Origin: Trissonchulus latispiculum
Taxonomy: Eukaryota; Nematoda; Enoplea; Enoplida; Ironidae
NCBI GenBank assembly: GCA_030248195.1
Contig: JASAND010030890.1
Location: 45,737 to 109,736, forward strand
Direction: 5' to 3'
DNA: 64,000 nt
Part shown: piece after piece, positions 1 through 11,058 of the stretch
How the letters are laid out: each line of letters starts with the position of its first letter
Numbering within the stretch: position 1 is the stretch's first letter
Program-made: the position numbers and the translations under genes
Notes under the pieces: model-generated
Database searches by the model: none
The model's input: only the letters and a program-made list of their open reading frames with translations
Told to the model about the DNA's origin: nothing

Positions 1-18
1 GTCTAGTTAAAATGATGT

Positions 19-110
19 GTTTAACTCTTTTAACCCTATGCGCGAAAAGGTTTGAGTTAAATTTAACTCTTTTCACCAGTTTAACTGGCTGCACGAAAAG
101 GTCCTTGGTC
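19..110. repeat. GTTTAACTC-word repeat, copy 1
   Basis: This stretch contains TTTAACTCTTTTAACCCT, GCGCGAAAAGGTT and CACGAAAAGGTCCTT. The same ordered words recur at 31105-31200, so the two are copies of one dispersed repeat built from a reiterated GTTTAAC word. No coding potential. Confidence 0.6.
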
Positions 111-213
111 TTACACTGGCTAGGTCTGTGTTAGTAGTGACTTTACGTCTTTGGAAGGCTTCAGTTGACATTGATGTCACAGAATAATTTTCATCATAAC
201 TGCCCAAACAGTA

Positions 214-930
214 TCATATAACCAAGAGTATACATAATATATGAGTGTGACAGCAGGCAGGTTCTCTGTTATCAGCTGCAGGTACATGCTCTGCACGCTA
301 ACGGCTGACCCCCACCCCAAACGTGTATGCTCACTTCAAACAAATTTGGCCGCTACGCTTGCATGCTGAAGCTCGAAAACACAACTACTCAGTTTTTTTT
401 TAGTTCGCCCCACTCCAGTTAGCTCACGCCGGTTAGGAGTGGTGTCAGTACTGCACGAATTTGATTTTTTGACTGGGGAGGGGAACTGACACCGACTAAT
501 TGCCTTCGCAATTAACCGAGACGTTTGACAAGGCCGGCGATGTGCCTATTGCTGCTTATGCAATAAGCCCACCGCGGCAGCTCCACCCTAAGGCGGCCAC
601 CCCTTGGAATCTCGGTGAATTGCCAACAGGGGGGATAGCAGAAATTGGGTGCTAGAGCTTATTTTTTTCCAAGCTCTAGACTTGACATGATCCTCCACTT
701 TGTAGCGAGTGAACAACCACTCGGCTACGGAGGCTCAACTACTCAGTTGGTTCAATGTGCGTCTGTTGTGAGCTTTAGCACGCAAAGATAGCGTTCTAAT
801 TTCTTTGAAGTGAGCATACACATTTGTGGGGGGGATCAGCCGTTAGCGAACATATCATGTACCTGCAGCTGATAACAGAGAACCTGCCAGCTGTCATACT
901 CTTATCTATTATGTACTCTTGATATAACGG
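214..930. mobile_element. Terminal-inverted-repeat element with TIR AAGAGTACATAAT...AGAGTGTGA
   Basis: The left end (about 214-347) and right end (about 800-930) are inverted copies of each other over about 130 bp, including the block GGTTCTCTGTTATCAGCTGC and GTGAGCATACAC. The outer tip CAAGAGTACATAATA is shared with ends at 42461, 44346, 52504 and 52708, so this is a family. There is no transposase ORF. Class unknown; probably a MITE. Confidence 0.7.
470..660. other. GC-rich, hairpin-rich core of the 0.2-0.9 kb element
   Basis: The core is much more GC-rich than its surroundings and holds several nested complementary stretches: TAATTGC/GCAATTA around a CTTC loop at about 500-516, ACCGAG with CTCGGT across about 517-616, and ATTGC/GCAAT near 548-562. 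This suggests a structured transcript or a captured RNA gene. I compared it mentally with tRNA, U1, U4 and SRP RNA and saw no convincing match. Confidence 0.35.
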
Positions 931-3549
931 ATGAAGAAACGGATATCCTTTACCGGCCAAGTTAGGAAGACACCTGACAGAATCTAACAATCTTTAAACT
1001 CCAATGGTGATATGACCTTCCACTTTTGACGAGCAAGAAACCATTTTCCTACGGAGACTTTGAAGGAAAATATAAACTAATGGCTTAAAATACACTTCTA
1101 GTTTACCTAATGTCATCGGCGGGCTGCTAACTGCGGAAGTTGGAAGCCTCTAATTTGAGAGACAAGCCGTTATTAATATGCTGTTCATATGATATGACGT
1201 TGTTCATTTCTATGATGTACAATGAATACTATCCAAAAACTACTACTATAACGTTTTAACAACGCAGGGCCTGTTACCACATCGAATGATAATTTGATAA
1301 AGGAAAGGGTCATTTGACAATGCTGAAGTCGTGAGGTATAATTTGAAATTTCGTGTCTCAGGTAGTAGTGGGACGTTTAATTTTTCTTTCCTTCGCATTT
1401 TGGTTCACATGACTGCAGCGCATCCGTTGCTATGCCAGCAGTGGCAATTTTATTTCCCTTTTCTTTACAGTTTGGATCACGATGCTTATCCGTTGCTAGC
1501 TTTACCTACAGATAAGCTTTTACTGATATTTTGCTTACCCGACAACACGGCGAGTAATAGTAAGAAAAATATGCACTTTCGCATTCTTGCAATAAACAAG
1601 ACTGACTGGACTGCTGTGGCGGGGTCGAACAGAATTACAAAATCACAATGAATGATCGTACAAAATGCATTGGCTGAAATAAAATTCTCGGCTTCAGAGA
1701 AACAAAAACCAGGAATCGAACTCTTTTTTATTTTTTTGCTTGTTTGCAAAAAACTAGCAGAAGCTTGCTATTTGTAACTTGTTTTGCAGAGACAATTTTA
1801 CGTAGCGAAAACTTTGAATGCTGATTGCTGATTTTTGTCTTTATAAAAATAAACTATTATTTATAATTTATTAATTATTTATAAAATAGAAATTAAAAAT
1901 CAAACTGTTGATTTTTTATTTTTCTGAATAAAGAAAAATCAAAAATTAAAAAGCAACTAGTTGATTTCTGCCATATCGTTTTTCAGTTCTCTTTTTCAGT
2001 GTCAAATGATGGTGCAGTACACTGACAATTGTGATTCATTTGTCGAAACGAGTGGAAATGTTTTCCGAAATGAAATATTTTTAAGCAGAGTCAACACATT
2101 ACATTGAGGCAAACCCTTTCTTACAATTTTCGAAAACCTAAATGGGCTAAAAAGACAAACCATAGGGGCTGCTCTAACAACAATAGAGTATGAATAAAAT
2201 AGGTTTTGATTTGGTTAAAAGTTAGACACGTGTGAGATTGGTTTATAGGTATGAATAAATTTCAAATTGTAGAATTGTGTACTAAAAGTGTTAAAAATGC
2301 GCAGCTGTTACATTCTTGGGTTTTATTTCAATTTTAGTGAACATAAAATCAAAGAGTTAACTATTTGAACAGTTGCTGACGCTTAAATCAGGTATGAATT
2401 TGAGCCTTAAAAATAATACAGAAAACAGCTACATTGGATAGCACGAACCGAAACGTTCGTATAGGTTGTGCAAGGGTTTATAATAATAATAGTCGCATTT
2501 GGGACGCACACTAATTTTGTGTTTAGAATCGAAGTAAAATTTTTGAAACTGGTGGTTGGTAGCACTATCAGATTAGGAAAACTTTACAAAAAATAAGTAT
2601 ATGGTGGCTTCGCACTGGATGTTAAGGTGGTAGTACCACTACCGGGGTGGACTTTGAACAGATACTGTTAACTCTAAACTTAATCAATCTGCTTGAAATT
2701 TGGCACATTTGTTCTTTATCATGTTTTGCATCAAATTCGCTTGCCATCAACGTTGTGGTGACTGACTTGCTGTCTACACAAGAGGAAATGTATTTAAAGT
2801 TTTGAATTTAAATATCTCCTTCAATCCTTTATGAATTTGCTTGAAATTTTCCATGCAAGCTTTATTAATTTATACACTCAGGCCGTTTTTTTTAGTTTTT
2901 TGGGGAAAAGTGTATTTTCGATTTTTTACCCAATTTTGAAATATTGTAAATTCTATATCACGCTTACTACTACGTGTTTCCAAAAACAAATAAAACGACC
3001 TGAGCGTATGCAGATATAAAACATATCTGGAAAATTTGGTCAAGTTTGGTTGAACAGTGACGAGAAAATCAAAAACAAAGAATTCGCAACTTTTCATTGT
3101 TTGCTTTGGTTTTACGATTTTGCTATAGTTTCAATCAGCGCATAGTGTTTTTTGTTAAATACCACAGAAAACACGATACAACCTCTAAAACAATTTTTGT
3201 ATGAAATGATCTTACATTACATTGCTTGTGCAAACGGTCAGCGTAAATCGGCCAATGCAAAATCATCTAAAACATCTGATAGAAATCACGTACAGAAGAG
3301 ATATGCACATCATTTTAAAGCGCTCTTTCAGATGGTAGAGTAAAATTTAATATATTAAGTTTTAATAAAATTTTGATTATTTGAGCATGCGCAAAGCCAT
3401 GATGGTAGCTAGCAAATTATTCGCTCTCTGACACCAAAACTTAGTGCGAAGACAGTATGCCAACTAAACTTGCTTCTCCTAAACTTTTGTCAAGATTGCT
3501 TCATCGATACCAAGATTATGTAGAAAACCCCGCTAGTGGTACTACCACG
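931..3549. other. AT-rich intergenic stretch, no gene recognised
   Basis: Short ORFs on both strands overlap each other and lack domain-like composition. I see no splice-linked exons, tRNA or long repeat here. Confidence 0.5.
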
Positions 3550-3660
3550 TTAAAGAGCTGGCAATTCCATGCGATTAATGGCGTCTGTTAGTGATTGGTC
3601 GCTTTGTGGAGTCTTCATTTGCACCATAGGTGCAACGTATGACAGCAGGCCTGTAAGCAC
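3550..3660 (-). pseudogene. Orphan last exon of a fourth Gr-like receptor gene
   Basis: Read on the minus strand, this 111-bp stretch is open in one frame to a TAA and encodes VLTGLLSYVAPMVQMK followed by TPQSDQSLTDAINRMELPAL. That is an almost residue-for-residue match to the last exon of paralogue 1 (17392-17502), and it has exactly the same length. The base before the exon is not an AG acceptor: the sequence changes directly into the arm of a foldback element. No matching exon 1 or exon 2 was found on the minus strand between here and 17.3 kb. It therefore looks like a truncated copy, separated from or stripped of its upstream exons by element insertion. Confidence 0.75.
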
Positions 3661-4382
3661 CGGGGAACAAGGGGGGAGAAAGGGGGGAATTTCTTGGTAA
3701 AATGTTAATCTGGAATAATTAGCGTGTTAGTATCAATATGAGGTGTTTTGCGTTAGCTCAGCAATTTTCTAGAAATTTTCATAGTTGGATGAAGTCGGTT
3801 TTTGCACAATTCTCACTTACAAAAATCTCACCAAAGAAATATTTGGTCATGGCCTGAACTAACCATTCACTGCACAGAATTCGCGTATAGATATTAACTG
3901 AGTACACAAATAGAGGATCAATTTGCATACGCACAATCTATGCTGCTGCTTGTGAGTAGTTCACAGTTTTGGTTACCGCGTTGGGGTTTTGCCTCAAAAT
4001 ACGTCATATTCTCAAATTTTTGGATATAGCCCACCCGACCTTACCCGACTTACCAATGGAGTAAACGCCAACGCGGTAACCAAAACTGTGAACTACTCAC
4101 AAGCAGCAGCATAGATTGTGCGTATGCAAATTGATCCTCTATTTGTGTACTCAGTTAATATCTATACGCGAATTCTGTGCAGTGAATGGTTAGTTCAGGC
4201 CATGACCATATATTTCTTTGGTGATATTTTTGTAAGTGAGAATTGTGCAAAAACCGACTTCATCCAACTATGAAAATTTCTAGAAAATTGCTGAGCTAAC
4301 GCAAAACACCTCATATTGATACTAACACGCTAATTATTCCAGATTAACATTTTACCAAGAAATTCCCCCCTTTCTCCTCCCT
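3661..4382. mobile_element. Large foldback (inverted repeat) element
   Basis: The left arm, about 3661-3987, and the right arm, about 4069-4382, are near-perfect reverse complements (about 320 bp) separated by an 80-bp unique loop. The inner tips read GTTACCGCGTTGG and CCAACGCGGTAAC. The outer tips end in GGGGGAACAAG-like and CTTGTTCC-like G/C runs. The arms carry no ORF. It begins exactly at the edge of the orphan receptor exon. Confidence 0.85.
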
Positions 4383-4487
4383 TGTTCCAAGGCGCGAGGC
4401 ATCATTCGCGAGGCAATAACAGCAATAATAATGTTAAATATCAGCAACCCAGAAAGGTTGAAATCAGTGTAATAATCTAGTCTCAAT

Positions 4488-4563
4488 GTCCGGGGGTGTG
4501 GCTCAGTGGTAGAGTTCTCGACTACAGATCCAAAGCTCGGTGGTTCGATCCCCGCCCTGGACA
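4488..4563 (+). repeat. tRNA-like SINE head, copy 1
   Basis: Acceptor-like GTCCGGG pairs with CCTGGAC (7 of 7, one G-U). The A-box region is GTGGCTCAGTGGTAGAG and the B-box is GGTTCGATCCC. The anticodon stem does not pair well, and the same unit recurs at 4967 and 5458 with a fixed tail (ACACTTTTCTTCACATC). It is therefore a SINE head rather than a functional tRNA gene. Confidence 0.65.
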
Positions 4564-4966
4564 CTTTTCTTCACATCTTTCAGATCCTGATTTCAACCTT
4601 TCACATTCCGTGTCCTTACCGCTCTGAGGAGATGAAGTCGTTTAAGATGCCTGGGAATGGTGGAATTGCAGGTCAAGATAGATGGTTTGGTTATGGTGGT
4701 CCTCGTGGTGCTAAGGGTTAGTATGGTGGTTATTGGTTCTTGTGTGATTTGATATACAGGCTCCCGGCTTTGAAGAAGAAAGAAGTATAATATGGCCTCG
4801 GGTTAGGAGGCAGCCGGGGAGCCGCCCTTAGACCACATGGTACTTGATTTGAGGACCCGACCTGCAATTCCTGGAAATTCGAGGCCGAATTTCAATTAGC
4901 AAGGGGAGTGTGTTAAATATCAGCAACCCAGAAAGGTTGAAATCAGCGTAATAATCTAGTCTCAAC

Positions 4967-5041
4967 GTCCGGGGATGTGGCTTAGTGGTAGAGCGTTCTA
5001 CTCTTAAACCAAAGCTCGGCGGTTCGATCCCCGCCCTGGAC
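4967..5041 (+). repeat. tRNA-like SINE head, copy 2
   Basis: Same layout as the copy at 4488, with A-box GTGGCTTAGTGGTAGAG and B-box GGTTCGATCCC. The anticodon loop reads CTCTTAA, which is Lys-like, but its stem is not paired. Confidence 0.65.
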
Positions 5042-5457
5042 ACTTTTCTTCACATCTTTCAGATCCTGATTTCAACCTTTCACATTTGGCGACTGTGCCG
5101 TGTCCTTACCGCTCTGAGGAGATTAAGTCGTTTAAGATGCCTGGGAATGGTGGAATTGCAGGTCCTGTAGTTGGTTTGGTTTATGGTGGTCCTCGTGGTG
5201 CTAAGGGTTAATATATATGGTTATATGGTTCTTGTGTGATTTGATTGAAAGGCTCCCGGCTTTGAAGAAGAATGAAGTATGACATGGCCTCGGATAGGAG
5301 GCAGCCGGGGAGCCGCCCTTAGACCACATGGTACTTGGATTTGAGGACCGACCTGCAATTCCTGGAAATTCGAGGCCGAATTTCAATTAGCAAGGGGAGT
5401 ATGTTAAATATCAGCAACCCAGAAAGGTTGAAATCAGTGTAATAATCTAGTCTCAAT

Positions 5458-5533
5458 GTCCGGGGGTGTGGCTCAGTGGTAGAGTTCTCGACTACAGATC
5501 CAAAGCTCGGTGGTTCGATCCCCGCCCTGGACA
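5458..5533 (+). repeat. tRNA-like SINE head, copy 3
   Basis: Essentially identical to the copy at 4488, including the CTACAGA loop. Followed by the shared tail and the terminal inverted motif CTGATTTCAACCTTT. Confidence 0.65.
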
Positions 5534-6265
5534 CTTTTCTTCACATCTTTCAGATCCTGATTTCAACCTTTCACAATAATAATAACTGGTCTCGAAATAA
5601 TAATAATTTTAGAGGTAACCGTCAAACAATGGCTACCTTATTTTCAAATTTTCCAAATATAGCCAAATTTTATATCAAATTGAAGCTCTCAATGTCCTAA
5701 ACATTTTATCTTCTTGCACCACGTCTCTATAAAGCAGTATGAGAGAATTAGAGCGCGTTAAAGTTTGCAGTACATAACAATCGGAATGAGCGTGATTAAA
5801 TCCTTCAAGCATCGTTACTTGCTAGCTACTTGGAGTATCATTGTTATTTGTGCAGCAATAAATAGCCCCAGGTTAGAGGCTTTAATATGATGTATTGGCC
5901 ATGCCATAGCCTTTTGCCAACCTATGTGTTCACTAGGTTTCCTATGTGTGACTCTAAAAATTTGTCTTGTTTTGGACACATATTGGGGTATATTATATCC
6001 GAAATCGGTGACTATAAAAATTTGGTACCCGGCGACACGCCCCCCTTAAATGCAGATTCGCTGCTGAAGAAATTGCTAGCTTACTGAACAGTGCAATGCC
6101 TGTAAGCCACCGAACTTGAAAACTAAGTCGCATGGCTCTTGTTTCGCAAGAAGAATTGGCTTTTATCGCAATCGGCATTTATTATTGCCTATGCAAATTA
6201 CAAGAACCGTTGTGAAATAGCTTAGTTCAAATTTGCTGTGCTGTAACCCCCGTGCCTCCATCCAA

Positions 6266-6352
6266 GTTGTGAAGCACGATGTGCACTGTGCTTCACAACT
6301 GCATTTGTGAAGCACGCTGTACCGTGCTTCACAAGTATAGTTGTGAAGCACG
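6266..6352. repeat. Trio of GTGAAGCACG hairpins
   Basis: GTTGTGAAGCACG...TGCTTCACAAC (6266-6299) and TTGTGAAGCACG...CGTGCTTCACAA (6305-6334) are two consecutive hairpins with stems of about 12 bp. A third half-site, TTGTGAAGCACG, lies at 6341-6352. No gene overlaps them. Confidence 0.7.
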
Positions 6353-6431
6353 CTGAAGCAGATGCACTATGTGGAGTTGGAATGTAAGAAATGAAATTGT
6401 CACTTCAGCACCAGAGACCCGAAAAATTCTG

Positions 6432-6640
6432 TCCTCGACTGGGATTCGAACCCACGACTTTCGGTTTATCAGTCCGATGCTCTCCCAACTGAGCTATCGA
6501 GGCTTCAGACATACAAAGCTAGAAGGAGTTTGTATCCAAACTGAAGTAATAAATGAATAATGTGCTTTACGTACAACGCGGACAAACACATGACCCAGGG
6601 CGAGGAACACTCTGGTGTGCTGCCTGCCAAGTCTAATTCA
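6432..6640 (-). mobile_element. tRNA-derived SINE, family B, copy 1
   Basis: The head, 6503-6432 on the minus strand, folds as a 72-nt cloverleaf: acceptor 6 of 7, D stem GCTC/GAGC, anticodon stem 4 of 5 with loop CTGATAA (GAT, Ile-like), T arm GTGGGTTCGAATCCCAG. The adjoining tail (6518-6640, e.g. CAAACACATGACCCAGGGC and ACACTCTGGTGT) is shared with the second copy at 43061-43180. This indicates a dispersed SINE rather than a stand-alone tRNA gene. Confidence 0.7.
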
Positions 6641-6684
6641 AGTTTCCGGTATTTTAAATTTGAACTAAGCTATTTCACAACTAA

Positions 6685-6967
6685 GTTGTTGCACAATTTC
6701 TCGCGCACCATCTAATTTACAGGCACGCCAAGCAATACTGCAAGGGGTTGTGAAACCCGAGTGTTTCGGAAAGCTTAGCACTCGAATTTTTTTGTGGTAC
6801 TCGGGCTCCGCTTCGCTCCGCCCTCGTATCACAAAAAAATTCTCGTGCAAGGTTTCACGAAACACTCGGGTTTGTAATGCACTCGCTTCGCTCGTGCATC
6901 ACAACCCCTCGCAGTTTCGCTTAGCGTGCCTGTAAATCAGCTAGTGCACTCTATGTTGTGCAACAAC
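6685..6967. mobile_element. Palindromic foldback element with TIR GTTGTTGCACAA
   Basis: Left and right halves are imperfect reverse complements around a centre near 6807 (GGCTCCGCTTCGCTCCGCCC). They include ACAGGCACGC/GCGTGCCTGT and GGGTTGTGA/TCACAACCC pairings. Its right half (from about 6843) forms the start of each 1.9-kb tandem unit at 6843, 8716 and 10677. Confidence 0.65.
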
Positions 6968-7224
6968 CTATACAAGTAAAATGAAGCGTCACAGATTAAT
7001 GCAGTGCTTACAATACTCCGTTTTACACTGAATCCCGCCTATAAACAGTGTACCTCTAAAATTAGAGCTTTTGTAATCGGAATCAGTTTTGCAACAAAGA
7101 GACAGTTAGGGTTGAACAAGCAAAGTCTCTGAAGCTATTCTAGACAACAAAGTAAACATATACGTGCAGAAGCGATACCAGTACAAGTACTCAAAACATG
7201 TATAGTTGAGAAATGTGAAAAGCG

Positions 7225-8738
7225 TTACGAAAACAAACGTTGAAAAGGAGACGCTATCGCTTTTGGCGTTTCACCTGCGTCCTGCTTAACTACTAAATTC
7301 GAAACATCATCTTCGTCACTTTGGAGTACAGGTGTCAGGTGATTATCAGATGCATCTGTGGTTATTCCTTCCTTACTAGTTTCTACTGTTCCGCTATCTA
7401 GCGTAGTATCATCCATTAGATTGTAATCAAGAACATCCGATTCTAAATCTGAACTATCATCAGACATTTCATCCGCTAACTTACTTTCAAAGGGCGATAT
7501 ATCCACAAAAATAAATGTATCAGGAAAATCTGGATCTGCTACCTTTATCCTTGTACCTGAGTGTGACGTCTGTTGCTGTGAACTCACCGATCCACGAATT
7601 GATTACTCGTCTTGGTTGGTCCCACTTACTTCATCCGTTTCTTGAGTAGTATTCCTGACTGTTGTAAGTAGTCATCGTATGTGCATCATCTGTGGTGTCT
7701 AGGCTTGATAGTCCTTGTCTGCTTTCTTTTAACCTCTTCCTTTCATTTCTATACGAGGATGAATAAAAACACGATGTCGTAGAGGCGCGTACCTATTACT
7801 GGAGTTCACAGAGGCACCCATGGTTATATGGTTATATGAGCTGGTTCACCTCCATGCTTGAGACGTTCCTGTCTATGGTTCTGAAGGGTCGTATCCGGGA
7901 GCCTCGATTGATTATTTGACCGGACATGCTACTCCCTTGCATCAGGGGATTTCCATACGTAGATGAGAAAATAACACGATTCCCAAAAACGAGCTACATT
8001 CACCACTACGAGATCGATTTAGCACAGCATTTCGCATAGGCTGTCCATGATAGAAAGTTATCGGCACATTAAAATACCTCGGCTCCTGAAATTTTGATGG
8101 CGGATGCATATTGTACCGAAAATTTGGCAAAGCAAATCGCGGTGGTAAAATGCGATTCTGGGGATAAAGAAAATTTTGAGTTCGAAAACGAGAATTCTGA
8201 AAAACTCTGCCATCATTTCTAAAAACAGATGGAAATTTCGCTTGTATTGGAGCATTTGAAAGATTATGAGCTTGAGTGATTGACGGAACTCTTCGCACAT
8301 TGTGCTAATCCACTTTGCTGCTATTACTTGGTACCAACTTGACCCAACGTTGCTCGTCTTACAGAAAAAAGTCAAATGGTTGCACCTTTTGCTGAACTGA
8401 TACAGAATTTCCAGAAAAACTATTTGGAATGCCTGAAACATTAGAGGGAGGAGATGTACGTACATACGTACTTGGGTCATTGTGAAAAGAGGGGGCAGGA
8501 GATAAATTTGTATTTTCAAAAGCAAGATTCGGTGGAAGATTTAACCTCACTGCAGCGGCATATGAAGAAAAAACTGAACAATTCTGAGCAGACGAAATAG
8601 TCTTGGCCGGGTAGAGTTTGTCAAAATTTCCATAATGTTATGTGAATTAGACAGCAATGCTGAAACTTTTAGATCAGAATTAGAAATATAAGTGGGGGTA
8701 GAATTTTCTCCTCTCTCGTGCAAGGTTTCACGAAACAC
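7225..8738 (-). pseudogene. Gag tail fragment, distal repeat copy
   Basis: Same frames as in the other units: 8298-7942 (Asn/Phe/Pro-rich) and 7587-7225 (acidic, Ser/Asp-rich). Frames are interrupted between them at about 7600-7940. No function is expected. Confidence 0.55.
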
Positions 8739-10259
8739 TCGGGTTTGTAATGCACTCGCTTCGCTCGTGCATCACAACCCCTCGCAGTTTCGCTTAGCGT
8801 GCCTGTAAATCAGCTAGTGCACTCTATGTTGTGCAACAACCTATACAAGTAAAATGAAGCGTCACAGATTAATGCAGTGCTTACAATACTCCGTTTTACA
8901 CTGAATCCCGCATAAACAGGCCCAAATAGGCTTTTGTTCGGGTTTTGCACAGGGGGGGCGTGAACCAGTGTACACTGACATCCCTGCCTATAACCAGTGT
9001 ACCTCTTAACTATTAAACTTTTGTAAACGATCATTTTTGTCAATATAGAGTACAGGGTTAGGGATGAACAGATGCAAAGTCTGTGAAGTTATTCCTTGAC
9101 AACATAGTAAAATCTACGTGCAGCTATCAGCGTAGATATCCAAGTATCAAGTACTCAAAACATGTATAGTTGAGAAATGTGAAAAGCGTTACGAAAACAA
9201 ACGTTGAAAAGGATACGCTATCGCTTTTGGGGGTTTCCCTGGGCTGCTTAACTACTAAATTCGAAACATCATCTTCGTCACTTTGGAGTACAGGTGTCAG
9301 GTGATTATCAGATGCATCTGTGGTTATTCCTTCCTTACTAGTTTCTACTGTTCCGCTATCTAGCGTAGTATCATCCATTAGATTGTAATCAAGAACATCC
9401 GATTCTAAATCTGAACTATCATCAGACATTTCATCCGCTAACTTACTTTCAAAGGGCATATATCCACAAAAATAAATGTATCAGGAAAATCTGGATCTGC
9501 TACCTTTATCCTTGTACCTGAGTGTGACGTCTGTTGCTGTGAACTCACCGATCCACGAATTGATTACTCGTCTTGGTTGGTCCCACTTACTTCATCCGTT
9601 TCTTGAGTAGTATTCCTGACTGTTGTAAGTAGTCATCGTATGTGCATCATCTGTGGTGTCTAGGCTTGATAGTCCTTGTCTGCTTTCTTTTAACCTCTTC
9701 CTTTCATTTCTATACGAGGATGAATAAAAACACGATGTCGTAGAGGCGCGTACCTATTACTGGAGTTCACAGAGGCACCCATGGTTATATGGTTATATGA
9801 GCTGGTTCACCTCCATGCTTGAGACGTTCCTGTCTATGGTTCTGAAGGGTCGTATCCGGGAGCCTCGATTGATTATTTGACCGGACATGCTACTCCCTTG
9901 CATCAGGGGATTTCCATACGTAGATGAGAAAATAACACGATTCCCAAAAACGAGCTACATTCACCACTACGAGATCGATTTAGCACAGCATTTCGCATAG
10001 GCTGTCCATGATAGAAAGTTATCGGCACATTAAAATACCTCGGCTCCTGAAATTTTGATGGCGGATGCATATTGTACCGAAAATTTGGCAAAGCAAATCG
10101 CGGTGGTAAAATGCGATTCTGGGGATAAAGAAAATTTTGAGTTCGAAAACGAGAATTCTGAAAAACTCTGCCATCATTTCTAAAAACAGATGGAAATTTC
10201 GCTTGTATTGGAGCATTTGAAAGATTATGAGCTTGAGTGATTGACGGAACTCTTCGCAC
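8715..10259 (-). pseudogene. Gag tail fragment, middle repeat copy
   Basis: Carries the acidic segment ORF (9127-9459) and a further frame at 9903-10259 (VPSITQAHNLSNAPIQAKFP...). The acidic ORF differs from its neighbours by an indel at the SPFE/MPFE position and at its end (VVKQPRETPK), so the middle copy is decaying independently. Confidence 0.55.
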
Positions 10260-11058
10260 ATTGTGCTAATCCACTTTGCTGCTATTACTTGGTACCAACT
10301 TGACCCAACGTTGCTCGTCTTACAGAAAAAAGTCAAATGGTTGCACCTTTTGCTGAACTGATACAGAATTTCCAGAAAAACTATTTGGAATGCCTGAAAC
10401 ATTAGAGGGAGGAGATGTACGTACATACGTACTTGGGTCATTGTGAAAAGAGGGGGCAGGAGATAAATTTGTATTTTCAAAAGCAAGATTCGGTGGAAGA
10501 TTTAACCTCACTGCAGCGGCATATGAAGAAAAAACTGAACAATTCTGAGCAGACGAAATAGTCTTGGCCGGGTAGAGTTTGTCAAAATTTCCATAATGTT
10601 ATGTGAATTAGACAGCAATGCTGAAACTTTTAGATCAGAATTAGAAATATAAGTGGGGGTAGAATTTTCTCCTCTCTCGTGCAAGGTTTCACGAAACACT
10701 CGGGTTTGTAATGCACTCGCTTCGCTCGTGCATCACAACCCCTCGCAGTTTCGCTTAGCGTGCCTGTAAATCAGCTAGTGCACTCTATGTTGTGCAACAA
10801 CCTATACAAGTAAAATGAAGCGTCACAGATTAATGCAGTGCTTACAATACTCCGTTTTACACTGAATCCCGCCTATAAACAGTGTACCTCTAAAATTAGA
10901 GCTTTTGTAATCGGAATCAGTTTTGCAACAAAGAGACAGTTAGGGTTGAACAAGCAAAGTCTCTGAAGCTATTCTAGACAACAAAGTAAACATATACGTG
11001 CAGAAGCGATACCAGTACAAGTACTCAAAACATGTATAGTTGAGAAATGTGAAAAGCG

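Larger units (their letters stand above)
4433..5573 (+). repeat. Tandem array of a 479-491-bp unit containing a tRNA-like SINE head
   Basis: Units begin GTTAAATATCAGCAACCC at 4433, 4912 and 5403, and the third is truncated after its SINE part. Each has AAAGGTTGAAATCAG, a tRNA-like head, a short tail and CTGATTTCAACCTTT, so the tRNA-like part sits in a stem-flanked loop. The linker between heads is itself an imperfect palindrome (GGAATTGCAGGTC and GACCTGCAATTCC). The array interrupts an Asn-rich gag fragment, with CAATAATAAT on both sides as a likely target duplication. Confidence 0.8.
4403..5622 (+). pseudogene. Asn-rich gag fragment split by the SINE-head array
   Basis: 4403-4432 (ATTCGCGAGGCAATAACAG...) and 5574-5622 (AACTGGTCTCGAAATAATAA..., encoding NNNNWSRNNNNFRGNR) are adjacent in the reverse complement of the gag gene at 12780-12845. 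Here they are separated by the 1.14-kb array at 4433-5573. This shows insertion of the array into a gag copy in the opposite orientation to the 12.8-kb one. Only about 80 bp of gag remain. Confidence 0.7.

Noticed and set aside
470..660. HDV-like or other known ribozyme, U-snRNA or SRP RNA
   Set aside because: Some motif-level resemblance (a CTAAGG stretch, a GCCGG run), but no consistent pairing scheme could be built by eye. Kept only as an unassigned structured core.
6432..6503. Functional tRNA-Ile(GAT) gene
   Set aside because: The cloverleaf is fair, but the flanking tail is shared with a second, degenerate copy at 43 kb, as expected of a SINE. GAT-anticodon Ile tRNAs are also unusual in animals.
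8058..8525. 155-codon hydrophobic-looking ORFs at 8058, 10019 and 11892
   Set aside because: They overlap the Asn/Pro-rich gag-tail frame on the same strand and are shadows conserved only because the repeat units are near-identical.
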